From the NCBI RefSeq assembly GCF_001949145.1, contig NW_019091402.1, positions 620,134 through 684,133 of the forward strand: a stretch of DNA of 64,000 nucleotides, given 5' to 3'. The notes beneath the pieces were generated by a model that was given only the letters and a program-made list of their open reading frames with translations, made no database searches and was not told the DNA's origin. The DNA comes from Acanthaster planci (Eukaryota; Echinodermata; Asteroidea; Valvatida; Acanthasteridae). A program made the translations under genes and the position numbers. Of the stretch, positions 12,053-23,638 are shown piece by piece. Every line of letters starts with the position of its first letter. Within the stretch, counting starts at the first letter, position 1.

Positions 12053-13500
12053 TCAGAATTTATGTTGTTCAGAATAAGAAAAGACCATCTGAGCTGGGCA
12101 AACATGATGGAAAAACCCACAAGCACATTTCTGGATGGACAAAAAGGTTTTCAAGGCAAACCATTCCTTTGCTCTGGCCAAGACTGTCGGAATCCGTGGA
12201 ATTCGGTTTTTTGTTCGGTCCTCCGTCTCCTGCTCTCGTTTGGTTTGGACAGACGCCATATCCCTCATTGTTTCGGAGGAATGTGGTGCTGAACGAACAG
12301 ACTGCTTCAGCAGCCTCTTTGTCAATTAGGGCTTGTTGACTTGCTGGTGTTTTGATAAACGGTACAGCACCAGCTGAGCCAAGAAGGAGCAGGATACCGC
12401 CGAGAATCCGGAAATAGCTTTGCAGAAACCTGTTCAAAACAAGAGTCATCGAGAAAATATATCGGATGAGCACAATGAATCGAAAATGGCGCCCAATTAC
12501 CTGACCTTTACCTTGAATTGTCTGGCTTCTAAATAATTATGAAGGTGATCGGTATATTTTTATCATGATCAAAGAAGATTATGTAATCAATGAAACTGTA
12601 TAAAGAAGAGAGTTAAAAAGACTACTGTTGATACTTAAAGAATTAAGAGAATTTTTTCATTTCGTTTCATCGATAAATTTAGGAGTATTACCAAATGAAG
12701 CACCTATCAATGCCCCAGTTGCACAACAGTTTTTCTTAGGACCCGAGTACCAGTCTACAAGCATACTGCCTGCTCCCCAGTTCGCAAGACTGGCACCCAG
12801 ACCCACCAAGACCCCGAAAGACCGACTCATACTACAGCTATTAGGTATGGAGGAGGTACACAGGTAGCCGGCCGACGGGACCGTCCCTAGGAGTACCAGA
12901 CGAAGGTTTCCCAGCTTGGAAGCCACGACTGCAGCTAGTGGGACCACGGCACAGTCCACTCCGGAACCCAAAGATCCTATCCAGTTTGCGAAGTGAAAAA
13001 TTATTTAAAGGTCAGAAACTGCAGAGGGAGCCAGACACTCTCAGACAAAACGGCTAAGACTGCATCGAAATCTTTGCCCATTTGGAGATACACAGAAACA
13101 TCCTTAAATCAGACGTTAGGCTCTAGAAGCCCGTTTCGCACACAACCTAGTGCAGTTTTTCGGCCTATTTATAGGTTAAAACACCGCACTGAATAAGAAA
13201 GTTTCAAAACATTGTATTTTGCAGTCTCAAAAACAAGTCTTTGGAAGACAGTTAAAGTCTTGGAGGTAAGAATGCAGGCCTACATAATTTAATCTGTAAA
13301 CTTCTGGGGCACGTAATTTATTTAATTTTTTTGCAGAAAATTCCCACGAACCGTTACAGTTTACCTGTAAACGGTGGTCGCTTGGAACGTTGTAGTTGTA
13401 TAGGGGCGCCGCTGCTGTCACAACGAATTGGGTAAATGCCGCTAATACGATTACCAGCCATGGTTAAAGATCTGAATCAGGAGCTCCCCTTGACAGAGTT
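12053..13500 (-). pseudogene. Monocarboxylate-transporter-like (SLC16, MFS) gene fragments, probably dead
   Basis: Three blocks in minus-strand order resemble SLC16 proteins. (a) About 13355-13460 reads WLVIVLAAFTQFVV, a TM1-like helix, with a CAG/GTAAAC donor. (b) About 12657-12990 reads NWIGSLGSG, then a helix with AVVPLAAVVASKLGNLRLVL, SAGYLCTSS, FGVLVGLGASL and YSGPKK, matching the WIxS, FGxR, SFxxxxGxxxGxG and YFxKR pattern of TM2-TM4. (c) About 12330-12450 reads YFRILGGILLLLGSAGAV, like the TM6 start YGWRGALLILGG, followed by a hydrophilic loop. Block (b) has a good acceptor (ctccctctgcag), but a TAA follows before the conserved part, and block (a) has a TAA just upstream in its frame. 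I therefore call it a pseudogene. A diverged live gene with misread boundaries is possible. Confidence 0.4.
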
Positions 13501-15060
13501 TTCGTCTTTCCGATTTGGGCCATCCACAGTGGGTGCAACTGCGTCTGTAACAATGTCTGATTCTTCGAAATCCTGATACCTCGTGTACAGGCACGGCTTG
13601 GGTAACACGATATACTAGGCTGAAACTCATTTTCTGCTTGTTAGCCGGGTCTTCTTGAGAATCTTCCTAGTATCATCGAGGCTTTGAGTGGCATGAATTG
13701 TTCAAAGGAACCTAGGATATGTTTTGTCTGGCAAGGCAGCTGTACATTATTGTGAAGCCAAACTGAAAAGCTTGGAACACAGGAGCAAATCTGTCCCTAT
13801 TCGAATAGTTTTGCTTGTATGCTCAACCCAATTAAAACATTTGTCTAATTGAACAGTGAAGCGTCTTACTACAGTTGATATAAGTTGGATATTTAAGGAT
13901 GGGTTTGGGAATGATATAGGCAATCTTCGATCAAGTCTGATCGTGTATGGAACATTTTTACATCCAACCAAGTATTGATCGGGTGAGCGCTAGTTGTTCG
14001 GGGCATCGATGTTGGTCTGTGTTATTTCACCTTGTGTGTTGCTCATTCAAACCGAGGCCAAGATGCGGCTTTGCACAGCATCAACAGCGCCCTCTCTTTT
14101 CAGTGAAACTATTCACAGACCTCTCTACAAACACACAATGGGAAAAATGATGAAAGCGTGAGCTGCTATTCGTAACTGGCTTCAACACCGGGAATAGAAG
14201 GATGCAGAGGTGTGCTCATTTCAAGCAATGGTTTGCTCACAGAGTTGCATACCTAATACAAATGTACATATGTAACTCCTCTTCCTCTGCCTCAGTCTGG
14301 TTAAAAAGTAAAATTCCACCTGCGTTCTGAATATCCTTTCCCTTCTACAATGAATGTACAAAAACACAAAAACTTAGAATTTCCTTTTAATTGAACAATA
14401 ACTTTTTTACACTTTATAACTTCCTTCTAGTCCTGATACACGTTTTACAGTTCATTTTCTAGTCTGGTTATCGAAATCTTTCACTTCTTTGAGACGACAG
14501 AACGGTGTGCTTTCACAGTGACCAATGTACCATGATGCTTCCCAATCTTCACCCAGTATTCACAAAGACCACCTGGTTATCGTCCGCGGATTACGCTTCG
14601 ACCGGTACTTGCTTAGTTTAGCTTATTTACAATGTTGTCTCGCGGTTTACGCATGCTGACGGAAATAAGGGGACAATCTGTGGCACATTGCTGCTTCACA
14701 GCCAGCACGCATCCGCTGGTTTTATTTTGTCAGTGACACGGTGCATGCATGCTTCCGTTATTTTACGCATGAGCATTGTCATGTGCTAAGTATTGCGTGG
14801 TTTTCCGAAAGCGGGGGAATTTCCCTGAATAAGCAAAGGTTGGTTGTCACATGGGAGTGACTCGCGCCAAAAAAGGATAAATTTCGCAATCACAAGAACC
14901 AAAATTAATCATTTTTGTGTAGATAACAACCAAATTTTGTGCTCTGGCACAACTTTATGATTACGTGTACGCTCAGATAAGGCTCAAACTATAATTGTTG
15001 TCTTGTATGATCATTTTCATGAATATTATATATACGTGAATTTTCATGACAGCCTAGGCT
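13501..15060. other. Intergenic DNA, no gene recognised
   Basis: No coding signal above chance. A CAGCGCCCTCTC motif at about 14084-14095 is one of several in the window. Confidence 0.4.
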
Positions 15061-15179
15061 GCTGCCTGGTGGCCTAACGGTTATTCGATTCGCCTTGCAT
15101 TCTAAGGGGCAGTGGTTCAAGTCCCGGTCCCACCACGAATAAAACTAAAAAAAAAAAAAACTAAAAAAAAAAAAAAAAA
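15061..15179 (+). mobile_element. tRNA-derived SINE (Glu-tRNA-like head) with A-rich tail
   Basis: A pol III box A (TGGCCTAACGG, 15070-15080) and box B (GGTTCAAGTCC, 15114-15124) are 44 bases apart, the normal tRNA spacing. The stretch between resembles the D-arm and anticodon region of tRNA-Glu, with a TTC where the anticodon would be. The acceptor and T-stems do not pair, so it is not a working tRNA gene. The head runs directly into AAAACTAAA(n) tracts up to 15179, as expected for a retroposed SINE. I found no clear target-site duplication. Confidence 0.72.
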
Positions 15180-17177
15180 GTTTGCATTTCCGCGGTTAAG
15201 GGTACTTGTAGATTTGTAGCCATCCATCTGTGCATTCTCTTACAATTCCGTTTCCTGCTGTAAAAATGAAAAAAGTGGTTCCTTCTGAAGGTATAAGAGT
15301 GTAAGGTTAAAGAGTCGAATACAACAAGGTCAGTATGCTGCAGCCTTTTACGAATCCAATATGTATGGTCATCGTTCATGGTTGGCTGACACAAGTTCTG
15401 GATGTCATGTCTCCATTGTGACGAACAATTGTCGCGTTTATAACGGAGCAATCTTAATGGTTGTAACAATTACGAATGATCTTCTTCACCTCGTGTTTAA
15501 TTTCATTCTAGGACTGGAAATTTGTTGTCGTTATTGTTGCTGATGTTGTATTTCATTTTTACCTATTTCTTTCAGAATGTATTTGCCTCTTCTGCACATT
15601 TTTCGCCTTTTCTTCAATTCTTCTCAGTGTCGTCATACTTTGTCATCAATTTCTCTTTCCCCCATCAAATTTCCACTTTCCAAGTGTATTCTTTTGTGGT
15701 ATTTAGTTTTCTTCGACACTTCGTACATTTTCTCTTCGTGACGTCATTTTATTAGGACTTTTTCAAATTTATTTAATTTTTCATTTCGAGGAACAGTTCT
15801 CATCTCTTTTTCATCAACAGGCTTCTGTTATTGTTTTTGAAAAATGTAGCTTTTAGCTTCAAGCAATTGTTTATTGAATTTATTATTGTTATTACGTTTA
15901 CACATGAACACTTAAAATGGTTTCCCTATGTAGGAACTACCGTCCGAAACGGGCTTCCAGGGCTACGGCTAGGTCTATTGTCTACGTGTCTCCACGCATT
16001 TCCAATGGAGCAAAGACCTAGACGTAGCTCTAGACAACAGATTCGGATGCAGCCTACAACTTCAAGCCTGACCTGGTTTTGCTAAATCGTTAAACTTAAA
16101 TAGCGCCCTCAAGCGCAGGGTTGATAAAAGTCACTGCCCAATGATCACACCTGACTGGAGTCACACTGAACCTCGTAAATGTGCAATGTAAAAACATTAC
16201 GCCTCGTAGCTTCCGATTTGTTCCAGTAATTTTACTTGTTAGGAACGTATTATGCCAGCCTTTCTATGTATGAAAACTATTTGACACCGCCAAGTGGCAG
16301 ACATTGTTGAAGATGCATTTTTTAATTGTTTGTATTATAGCTATAACAGAGCGCTGCAATTAATTTCATATTCAAATTAAAAACACAGAATTTTCTCCTC
16401 AATTACTATTTGAGGTCAAGCTGTTTTCATGCACGGGCCTGCTTTCACGACTGCCCGACTGGAACAATCAGGAATCGTAAAATAACTACAATATCTGCGT
16501 ATTTAAAAGTCTGGCAAATTTCAATACCGCAGAAGCCGTAATGCTGAGGCTTTTTCCCGCAATTACATCGTACCTTTGTTTATAAATATCCAAATTTTCA
16601 GGCGCGTAAAAAATGAAAACATTTGAGTGCCCTTAAAAATACAATTGCAAAACAAAGGAAAAAGAAAAACCGGGTCAAAAGGGGTGGAAAGTACATGTGC
16701 AGAAAGAAATTCGTCTTTGAGATTCATCCCTGTGGTGCAGTTTTTATTTATCCACACATGTAACGGGTTCTATGAACACCTGCAGTTGTCTTCACCTCTC
16801 TTTTTTTGTTCATTCTTAGGTCTGTTTCAACTTTCTCATTATATTTACCAGACTAAACGGATGTATAATCCGTTCGACGGTCGGGAATCCTATAGAGACG
16901 TGTCGTGAAATTCGTTCATATGCATATGGGGCCTATTCAGCGCAGTTTCCATTTCGCTTGTGTGAATATTTACACTCGAAATGACCCCAAAGTGACGGTC
17001 GCCTTCTTTGACGCTAAAATGAGCTTTTGAACCTGTGATACGTGACCCGTCATAAGTTGACATCTATGATAATTATAACCACAGCATGCGTGTCCCGTAC
17101 GTGTTTAATCGTTGGCACTATACAACTACAGCTACGGTACACATCTCGTGACCTTAGTACGTGAAAACGTTCGATGT
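15180..17177. other. Intergenic DNA upstream of the PLC genes
   Basis: T-rich tracts and short frames without motifs. A TGACGTCA palindrome is near 15738. The stretch just before 17178 is the likely promoter and 5' UTR of the first PLC gene, but I see no convincing TATA box. Confidence 0.4.
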
Positions 17178-18044
17178 ATGCAGTTGTTGGCAGCCATTTT
17201 GCTTTTCCATCGAAACTGGATTACTAGTGAGAAGTGGCCAGAGTATATCATGTCGACAGTCGATAGGAGGAGTGACTGGATGTCGGAAATACCCAACCAG
17301 TACTCTATAACGAATGTGTCTATACCTGGGACTCATGAGACAATGAGCTTGTACGGCGGCCCTCCTAAAAAGTGTCAGTCTCTGTCCTTACCCCAGCAGT
17401 ACGAGGCGGGGATTCGCTTTGTCGACATTCGTTGTCGACACTACCAGGACGAGTTACCCATCTTTCACAGTGAGGTGCCTCAGCGGGCAAACTTCGATGA
17501 CGTCTTGAAAGCTACCGCTAAGTTCTTACATCTCCACCCGAAGGAGGTCATCTTGATGCGTCTCAAGGAAGAATATAAGCCTCAAGACAATACAAAAACA
17601 TTTGCCCAGACCGTTCAGGGATACATTGATCGATACCCTAGAGAGCTATTTTACCGAGGGGAGAGTTACCCAACCATGAGCGACGTAAGAGGCAAGTTGG
17701 TCGTTCTCCGGGATTATGAAGGCCCTGCTGACTACGGATTGCCGTACGCCGATCTCGATATCGAAGATCTTTGGCAGGTACCAAGTCTTCTTCCTCTGCA
17801 TATCAATACAAAGTGGCACGCCACACGCAGTCAACTTGAGAAGGCCGCCAGGGGACCAGCCTCTACAGTCCTCTACCTGACGCATACCAGTGGAACCAGC
17901 GCCTTTGCTTTTCCCGAGGCGGTGGCAGAGAGGCTCAATAAGTACCTCAGCGACTTCCTGACTGGTAAGGGTAGGTGGGGGGTTGTAGCTATGGACTTTC
18001 CGAACCCTGATCTAATCGACAAAATTATCACCTCAAACTTTTAG
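17178..18044 (+). CDS. Secreted PI-PLC X-domain protein, bacterial type (copy 1)
   Basis: Intronless, 288 residues if the first ATG (17178) is used. The frame is open back to 17112 but has no earlier ATG. The start reads MQLLAAILLF, a weak signal-peptide-like stretch. The rest is one PI-PLC X domain of the compact bacterial kind, without the Y, C2 or PH domains of eukaryotic signalling PLCs. Catalytic candidates are His53 in SIPGTHE, Arg85 in VDIRCR, His97 in IFHSE, and Asp273 in AMDFPN, probably the partner of the first His. The family cleaves phosphatidylinositol or GPI anchors to a cyclic inositol phosphate and diacylglycerol. Two changes stand out: Glu replaces the usual Asp after the first His, and Ser replaces the Gly after the second. 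A close paralogue begins 758 bases downstream on the same strand. Confidence 0.82.
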   Translation: MQLLAAILLFHRNWITSEKWPEYIMSTVDRRSDWMSEIPNQYSITNVSIPGTHETMSLYGGPPKKCQSLSLPQQYEAGIRFVDIRCRHYQDELPIFHSEVPQRANFDDVLKATAKFLHLHPKEVILMRLKEEYKPQDNTKTFAQTVQGYIDRYPRELFYRGESYPTMSDVRGKLVVLRDYEGPADYGLPYADLDIEDLWQVPSLLPLHINTKWHATRSQLEKAARGPASTVLYLTHTSGTSAFAFPEAVAERLNKYLSDFLTGKGRWGVVAMDFPNPDLIDKIITSNF

Positions 18045-18802
18045 AGGTTTGTCCCCCCCCTTCCCTGATCCAACAACCTATGACGTCATCCGTGAACAAG
18101 TGAGGGCGCCGTGTATTCAACCAACACTACGTATTAGTATTCTTGATAAAAGGGACGTAGTTTGAGTCGATCTTGAGCATGAAGGACATCTTGATCATTT
18201 GCAACCTGCCGTGTGCGTTGTGCTGAGTATAAGCAAAGTGAAAATGTTAACCCTGACACAGCATGTCTCTCTATAATTTATCACATTTATGATCACCGTG
18301 CAATTTAAATTCTACGTTGTTGAACTTTGGACCCTCATGGTACTGACCCAAAGATAAGATCAGTTCGTTCACAACTACAAATTCCGATTTTTGCTGAAAA
18401 GTGTGCGACAGTGAATGACTCCTGTATTTTAGACAGCGCCTGCCCAAACTCAAGCGCGACCTAGGTCTTTGGAGAACATGTGTCCGCGCATGTATTGTCG
18501 GCCAACCGTACGGGCGGCCGTTAGGCCCTTTGTTCTCGATTTACCTGACATTTTTGGAATACCGATCCACCTGGCTTATTCTGAAGTTAGATGCCACACT
18601 GGCTGCACTTTGTACTCTGAGCTAAAAATAAATGCTTGTACTCGACAACGATAACCAAGCACTCGTGACCGTGTCATGTTTTGACTTCAAAGATAGCCTC
18701 AGTGGTTTGTGCCAGAGTAAAAATCTCTGACTACAGTTCTTACTGCAGGTCGCATGATTACTTTCATTTTGTTTAACTAAGCTTTCACATGTTGAAGTTA
18801 TA
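18045..18802 (+). other. Spacer between the two PLC genes
   Basis: Holds the 3' UTR of copy 1 and presumably the promoter of copy 2. Motifs seen are a TGACGTCA palindrome near 18081 and a GAGGGCGCC motif near 18103. No coding signal. Confidence 0.45.
18627..18632 (+). terminator. Candidate polyadenylation signal of PLC copy 1
   Basis: An AATAAA lies about 580 bases after the stop of copy 1 and before the ATG of copy 2. This would give each copy its own transcript. No other AATAAA fits better in the gap. Confidence 0.35.
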
Positions 18803-19654
18803 ATGCAGAAAGTACTGTGTTTTACTTGGCTGATCCATGTGGCCATTTTAGTGGACACAAAGGTGGACTGGATGGCACGCGTGCCCGATAAGTATTCCAC
18901 CGCTAATATATCAATACCCGGCACCCATGAGTCCATGAGTCTACACGGAGGTGAGACCACACAGTGTCAGAATACCACCCTGACCCAGCAGTTCGACAAC
19001 GGGATACGCTTTGTCGACATACGCTGTCGGCTTTATAACAACAAGTTGCAGATCTACCACGGCATAGTACCTCAGAAGGCATCTTTCGACGACGTTCTGA
19101 AGAACACGACAAAGTTCTTGGACGAGCATGCGAAAGAAGTCATCTTCATGCGCGTCAGGGAGGAAGAGGACCCAGAAAACAGCACCATCACTTTCGCCAA
19201 TGCTGTCCAGGTCTACGTCAACCGTTACCCGGCTGAGACCTTCTACCATGGGAAAGGCTACCCCACCATGAGCGCAGCCAGAGGAAAGCTAGTGATACTA
19301 AGAGATTACAGCGGGCCGGCGACCTTTGGACTAAACTACAATGATTTAGACATTGAAGACCAGTGGCGCATCGATTTCCTCTCAAAGGAGGAGATCCAGA
19401 AGAAGTGGAACGCCGTGTACAGCCATCTTGAGAAGGCTTCTAAGGGGCCGGTCAGCAAGATGTACCTGACTTACAGCAGTGGTGCCGGCATCTTTGCCTG
19501 GCCTGATGATGTAGCTGAGCGTCTGAACAAACTATTAGCAGGTTACTTGAACGGAACCAAGGCCAAATGGGGAATAATAGCAATGGACTTCCCTAATGCA
19601 AAACTAATTACCATGATTATTGAGTCGAATTTTAAAGATTCAACTGTCTGTTAA
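18803..19654 (+). CDS. Secreted PI-PLC X-domain protein, bacterial type (copy 2)
   Basis: Intronless, 283 residues from the ATG at 18803. Residues 1-18 (MQKVLCFTWLIHVAILVD) form a plausible signal peptide, so the enzyme should be secreted or luminal. The single X domain has His42 in SIPGTHE, Arg74 in VDIRCR, His86 in IYHG and Asp262 in AMDFPN. The His pair is complete and the Gly after the second His is kept, unlike copy 1. As in copy 1, Glu follows the first His where bacterial and animal X-domain PLCs usually have Asp. Several N-x-S/T sites (NIS, NTT, NST, NGT) fit a secreted glycoprotein. By eye well over half of residues match copy 1, so this is a tandem duplication. The family cleaves phosphatidylinositol or GPI anchors; the actual substrate is unknown. 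Confidence 0.85.
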   Translation: MQKVLCFTWLIHVAILVDTKVDWMARVPDKYSTANISIPGTHESMSLHGGETTQCQNTTLTQQFDNGIRFVDIRCRLYNNKLQIYHGIVPQKASFDDVLKNTTKFLDEHAKEVIFMRVREEEDPENSTITFANAVQVYVNRYPAETFYHGKGYPTMSAARGKLVILRDYSGPATFGLNYNDLDIEDQWRIDFLSKEEIQKKWNAVYSHLEKASKGPVSKMYLTYSSGAGIFAWPDDVAERLNKLLAGYLNGTKAKWGIIAMDFPNAKLITMIIESNFKDSTVC

Positions 19655-22459
19655 TGAAAAACGTAGCAGCAATAACATGAAAAAGTAAAGCTTTGTGGTA
19701 GGACCACGTCTTTTTTTAAGATGTGTGGTTATGACAAGAAGAACCCTCCAGGTCTTTTCAGCATTACACATACTTACCAAACAGAAACCCTTGCAGGGTG
19801 CAACCGCAAACCTTTACTTTAAATGCCACCTTCACCATGAAAAGCTTTAAAGATCATTTAACAGTGACATATTAGCATGTAAATGTTTCCATTAACGGAG
19901 TATTGATGCGTCACGACTTGCATGTATTATAGAGGGTGTCCATTAAAAAATGTGTTCCGACATCAAAAACTGAATTACATAACAATGTCAGATGTGCATT
20001 GATAGGAATGGTAGCCATGTGGAGGGGCACAGCACATTAAACTTATGCGGTAAGTCAGCGAAAACAAAGCAGATCAGATCGATTTAGGTACACCACTTGC
20101 TTTCAATAATGTGTTCTTAAAGCAAAGGCATTCGGTATTCTGCACACTTGCATGGTTAATTGAGCCTTGTTAATCAAATATCCAAACTTGTCAGAGTGCC
20201 GATTTCAGTACCCTTAACATCGGTCTATTTCAATCATCTGTGTCTATAGCATCAACAGTTGTACATCACCCTATATATAATGTAAACCCTGGAACAGCCG
20301 GAGGCAGAATCCGTCCCCGGCATTTTCTCCAATTCTTTTCTCCAAAGATTTCCTCGCAGCACATGTTTTCAAGCGCCGAGTTTTTAGGAATTATTTCATG
20401 TAATATCTTGCAATAACTTTATAAAATCAGATACACCGTCACACGTCTTGCTAATCGGTCATTATTTTTCCGAGACAGGTCAGTCAAAATAGCAACTCAG
20501 TTACCATTGACGTGCTCGATGCACGCGAGCCGACTCGTATGAGACCAGGAACTTGAGATGACCTTAACAACAAAATTCTAGGTCAGATTAAAATGGGAAC
20601 TTCACTGCTAATTATGGGTGTCTGTACACCCGATATAAAGGGGACAGGCGATGTCCTCGGACGCAGATCTGGGGGGCCAGGGGGGTTAGGCCCCCTCGCT
20701 CTGACACCAAAATCAAATAACAATTCCTGGCTCCGCCCCCAATCTTAGGGGGAGCAAAATCCAGTTGTGAGATGGTCCCAGAAACAGTAGGGGTACAACA
20801 GCTGTTGGGGAAATATGTAATGTAATATGTAATGCTGAAGAAAGAGTGTGTTACTAAGATCAGACTGATGATGCTGACGAGAGCAAACAATCCCTGTTTC
20901 ATCTAATCGATATATTAAATGTGGAACAGGTTAATCAATATTTAGCCAGTTTCATGTAACCATTTGCACAAACATGCTTACATATTATATGGTTGTCGTA
21001 ATCGTTGTGGCATATTTGTGTGTATTATATAGGTAGGTTTGATTTATTGTTAAAAGGACCGAAAAAGATGCATTTTGATTTACAATAGGGGCCCAGGTTA
21101 AATCTAACAATGATTATCAAGAAATATATGCATAAAAGTTGCACAAAAGAGACGATACTTCAAACAAGTTAACATACGGTTTAAAATTCGACTAAGATTC
21201 GTTTGTCAACTTTTTTTAATGCAGTCTAATTTTCAAGTTTATTTTGACGAGTGTAGAATATAGTACATGTATTACAGATGGAAATTAAAACTTACTGTTG
21301 AATCTTCTGAAATACAGCTGACTGATGAATCTATTGATGGTTATACCACAGAGCAAAAACGAAATTAAAACAAACACACACAGGAAATAATACTACTTAA
21401 CATATTACGGTTCCTGCACTTAGAAAGGGTATAATTTCCTTCCTGGTTCTCTATAATGCTAAGAACGTAGAGAAAAAGAACGACCCATCGAAAGTGGAAG
21501 AGGAATGTTTAATAGGCTCTGTGTTCGGGTGCCAACCTTGGGGTGGGGACAGATGCTGCTACAATATTAACACGATCTTTACTATAAAATGTGTTTAACT
21601 TACAAATACGCGGGAAAGTTTGTTTCCCAACTTCTACCTATCACAAGTTCCCATGCAGTCTTTAATTCCTCTTAGCACCACTTTTTACTTTGCGTCAAAG
21701 CTCCTGGGAGAGTTTCCACAAACAAAAACTATAATTTGGTCTACCGTACGATTTTCTACTTACAAATAGCATCTTTGGTATATAAGCTGTGATAACTTCT
21801 AGATGATGCTGTACCTCGATTGACTATCAACTGCCTAGTTGTGATGTATCTACAGTGAGATTTAACAGATACGGATTACGATATCCCCATGATTTCCCTT
21901 TGCAAACCTCTAGACATTAAACAAGAAAGTGTAGTGCCTTCTGGCGACTACATACTTACTTACTTAACCTGATCACTAAAAATGCAGTGTTAAGTCTTGT
22001 TTTACGCGAACGTATGGAAGTTCTTTTCTTCTCTCAGGATACTCTGCATCTTGTCATGATTAACCTTTTTAAATTGTGGAACGAGTATTACGAAGAAAAC
22101 AATACCAAGGTTTCCCGAACTACTCCCACCCGTCTAATATGGCAAAGAACGAAAGCCCTTAATATGGTTAATTCAAATTTGTTATACTGTTTAATTTCCC
22201 TAAATCGACAATACTGACTTAACAGTGGCAACCACTAACACAAAAGAGGGTCATTCAAAGCTGCTGTCCAGAACTTTGAAAAAGTTAAATTCCTTTTGTC
22301 ATTATCCTGTTTCTCCTTTCCTCCGAAATAAAATTGCCTGTCCAGAAGTAAGTCGTCGAGGAACCGAGTGAGTTTAAGCTAATGAAAAGATGTCTATATT
22401 AATTGAAATGATAGTCTTTAATGAGAGACTTATTATATTTATAGAGTTCGACGATGATA
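19655..22459. other. Intergenic DNA between PLC copy 2 and VGAT
   Basis: 2.8 kb between two convergent genes. It contains AT-rich simple stretches, including a TAATATGTAATG duplication near 20818, and no frame with a recognisable domain. Confidence 0.45.
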
Positions 22460-23638
22460 TTATTGCTCTTCTTTGGATATTTTGATAAGCGCCTCCAGTG
22501 AGTAAATGATTCCGATTAAACCTACAACACAGCCGCTTAGAATTACAAGTATGTTGAACAGCTTCTGGTACCAAGGAATCTCAGGCCATTTGATTTTCAG
22601 ATGGAACAAACAGGGCCAGACGAAGGACAACATGGTGCCCGTGAAACTACCTATCAGCCCCATGAGTTGGTTGAAGTGGGGTATAAAGATGGCCAACAGC
22701 ATGGTGAAGATGACTACGAGGGTGCGGAGGGCGACTGACCACGGGTGGAGGTAACCGTCCAGGGCGTAACAGGAGGGGAAGAGGGTCCTAGGCCGGCCAC
22801 TGAAGAAGGCTCTCTCCAAGAGCTCGACGGCGGCGTAAAAGGGGAGAGGATAGGACAGGAGAGCTTTGATGACCAAGACGACGTTGACGGTTGCACGGAA
22901 GCCTTGCGTGGGGAGGTTATCGGTGATGATGTCGCGCGTGCCGAGGCCAAAGGTCAGAAAGCAGAGATAGGCGAACAGCGCCTTGAAGAGACCTGCCAAG
23001 GCGTGAGTCCAGTAGAGCATCTTGTTGAACTTTGGACGCTCCACCATGCTGCCTTCAAGGCTAGGCAAGAAGATGTGCGATGTGTAACTGAAGATGACGA
23101 TCCCCATGGAGACAGGGAAATAGTGGATGTCCACCTGCACAGCCACGTCGCCCCAGTGCCAAAGGGCAGCGTAGCTCAGACAGAAGCCAATCAGGGTGAG
23201 GTTGATAATCACATGGACCACCGCGTTGCCGAAGCTGAGGCGCGACACGGCCTTGAGGTCTCGCAGGAAGGCGCAGGGGACGACTAAGAAAGTAGCCAGC
23301 ATCGTCCAGGTCGTCTCGTCCAGCTTGTTGGTAGGGAAACTATTGCTGAGGAGGTCGCCGCACAGCACGAGGTACAGTATACAAGTCATGATCAACTCGA
23401 TGAACTGCGCCGTGTGCACGATCTGGGCTGCGAAGCGATCTCCCCACACCTCCTTAGCGATGTCGACGTAGGATTCACGAACGCGTATGCGCAGACCTGT
23501 GACGTCATCAGTGACGTAGAGGCACTCGACCAGGATTTTGCCAGTATAGCAAGTGACAGCTGCTGCAAGTAGCAGAGCAAGAAGTCCCCAGTAGCCACCG
23601 TGTAGAACTGCATAGGGTAAAGCCACTAGGAACATTCC
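22460..23638 (-). CDS. SLC32A1: VGAT exon 2: all transmembrane segments and C-terminus
   Basis: The acceptor is tgcatgcag, with the exon opening GGAATGTTC (GMF). 392 codons plus stop encode the whole membrane domain uninterrupted, ending LEALIKISKEEQ. Confidence 0.92.
   Translation of the reverse strand, partial: GMFLVALPYAVLHGGYWGLLALLLAAAVTCYTGKILVECLYVTDDVTGLRIRVRESYVDIAKEVWGDRFAAQIVHTAQFIELIMTCILYLVLCGDLLSNSFPTNKLDETTWTMLATFLVVPCAFLRDLKAVSRLSFGNAVVHVIINLTLIGFCLSYAALWHWGDVAVQVDIHYFPVSMGIVIFSYTSHIFLPSLEGSMVERPKFNKMLYWTHALAGLFKALFAYLCFLTFGLGTRDIITDNLPTQGFRATVNVVLVIKALLSYPLPFYAAVELLERAFFSGRPRTLFPSCYALDGYLHPWSVALRTLVVIFTMLLAIFIPHFNQLMGLIGSFTGTMLSFVWPCLFHLKIKWPEIPWYQKLFNILVILSGCVVGLIGIIYSLEALIKISKEEQ

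Noticed and set aside
15061-15134. Functional tRNA gene (Glu-like)
   Set aside because: Boxes A and B and their spacing are right, but acceptor and T-stems do not pair and an A-rich tail follows directly, so it is a SINE head.
22745-23287. 180-codon plus-strand open frame
   Set aside because: It lies entirely antisense to the VGAT membrane exon and is a shadow of its codon usage.
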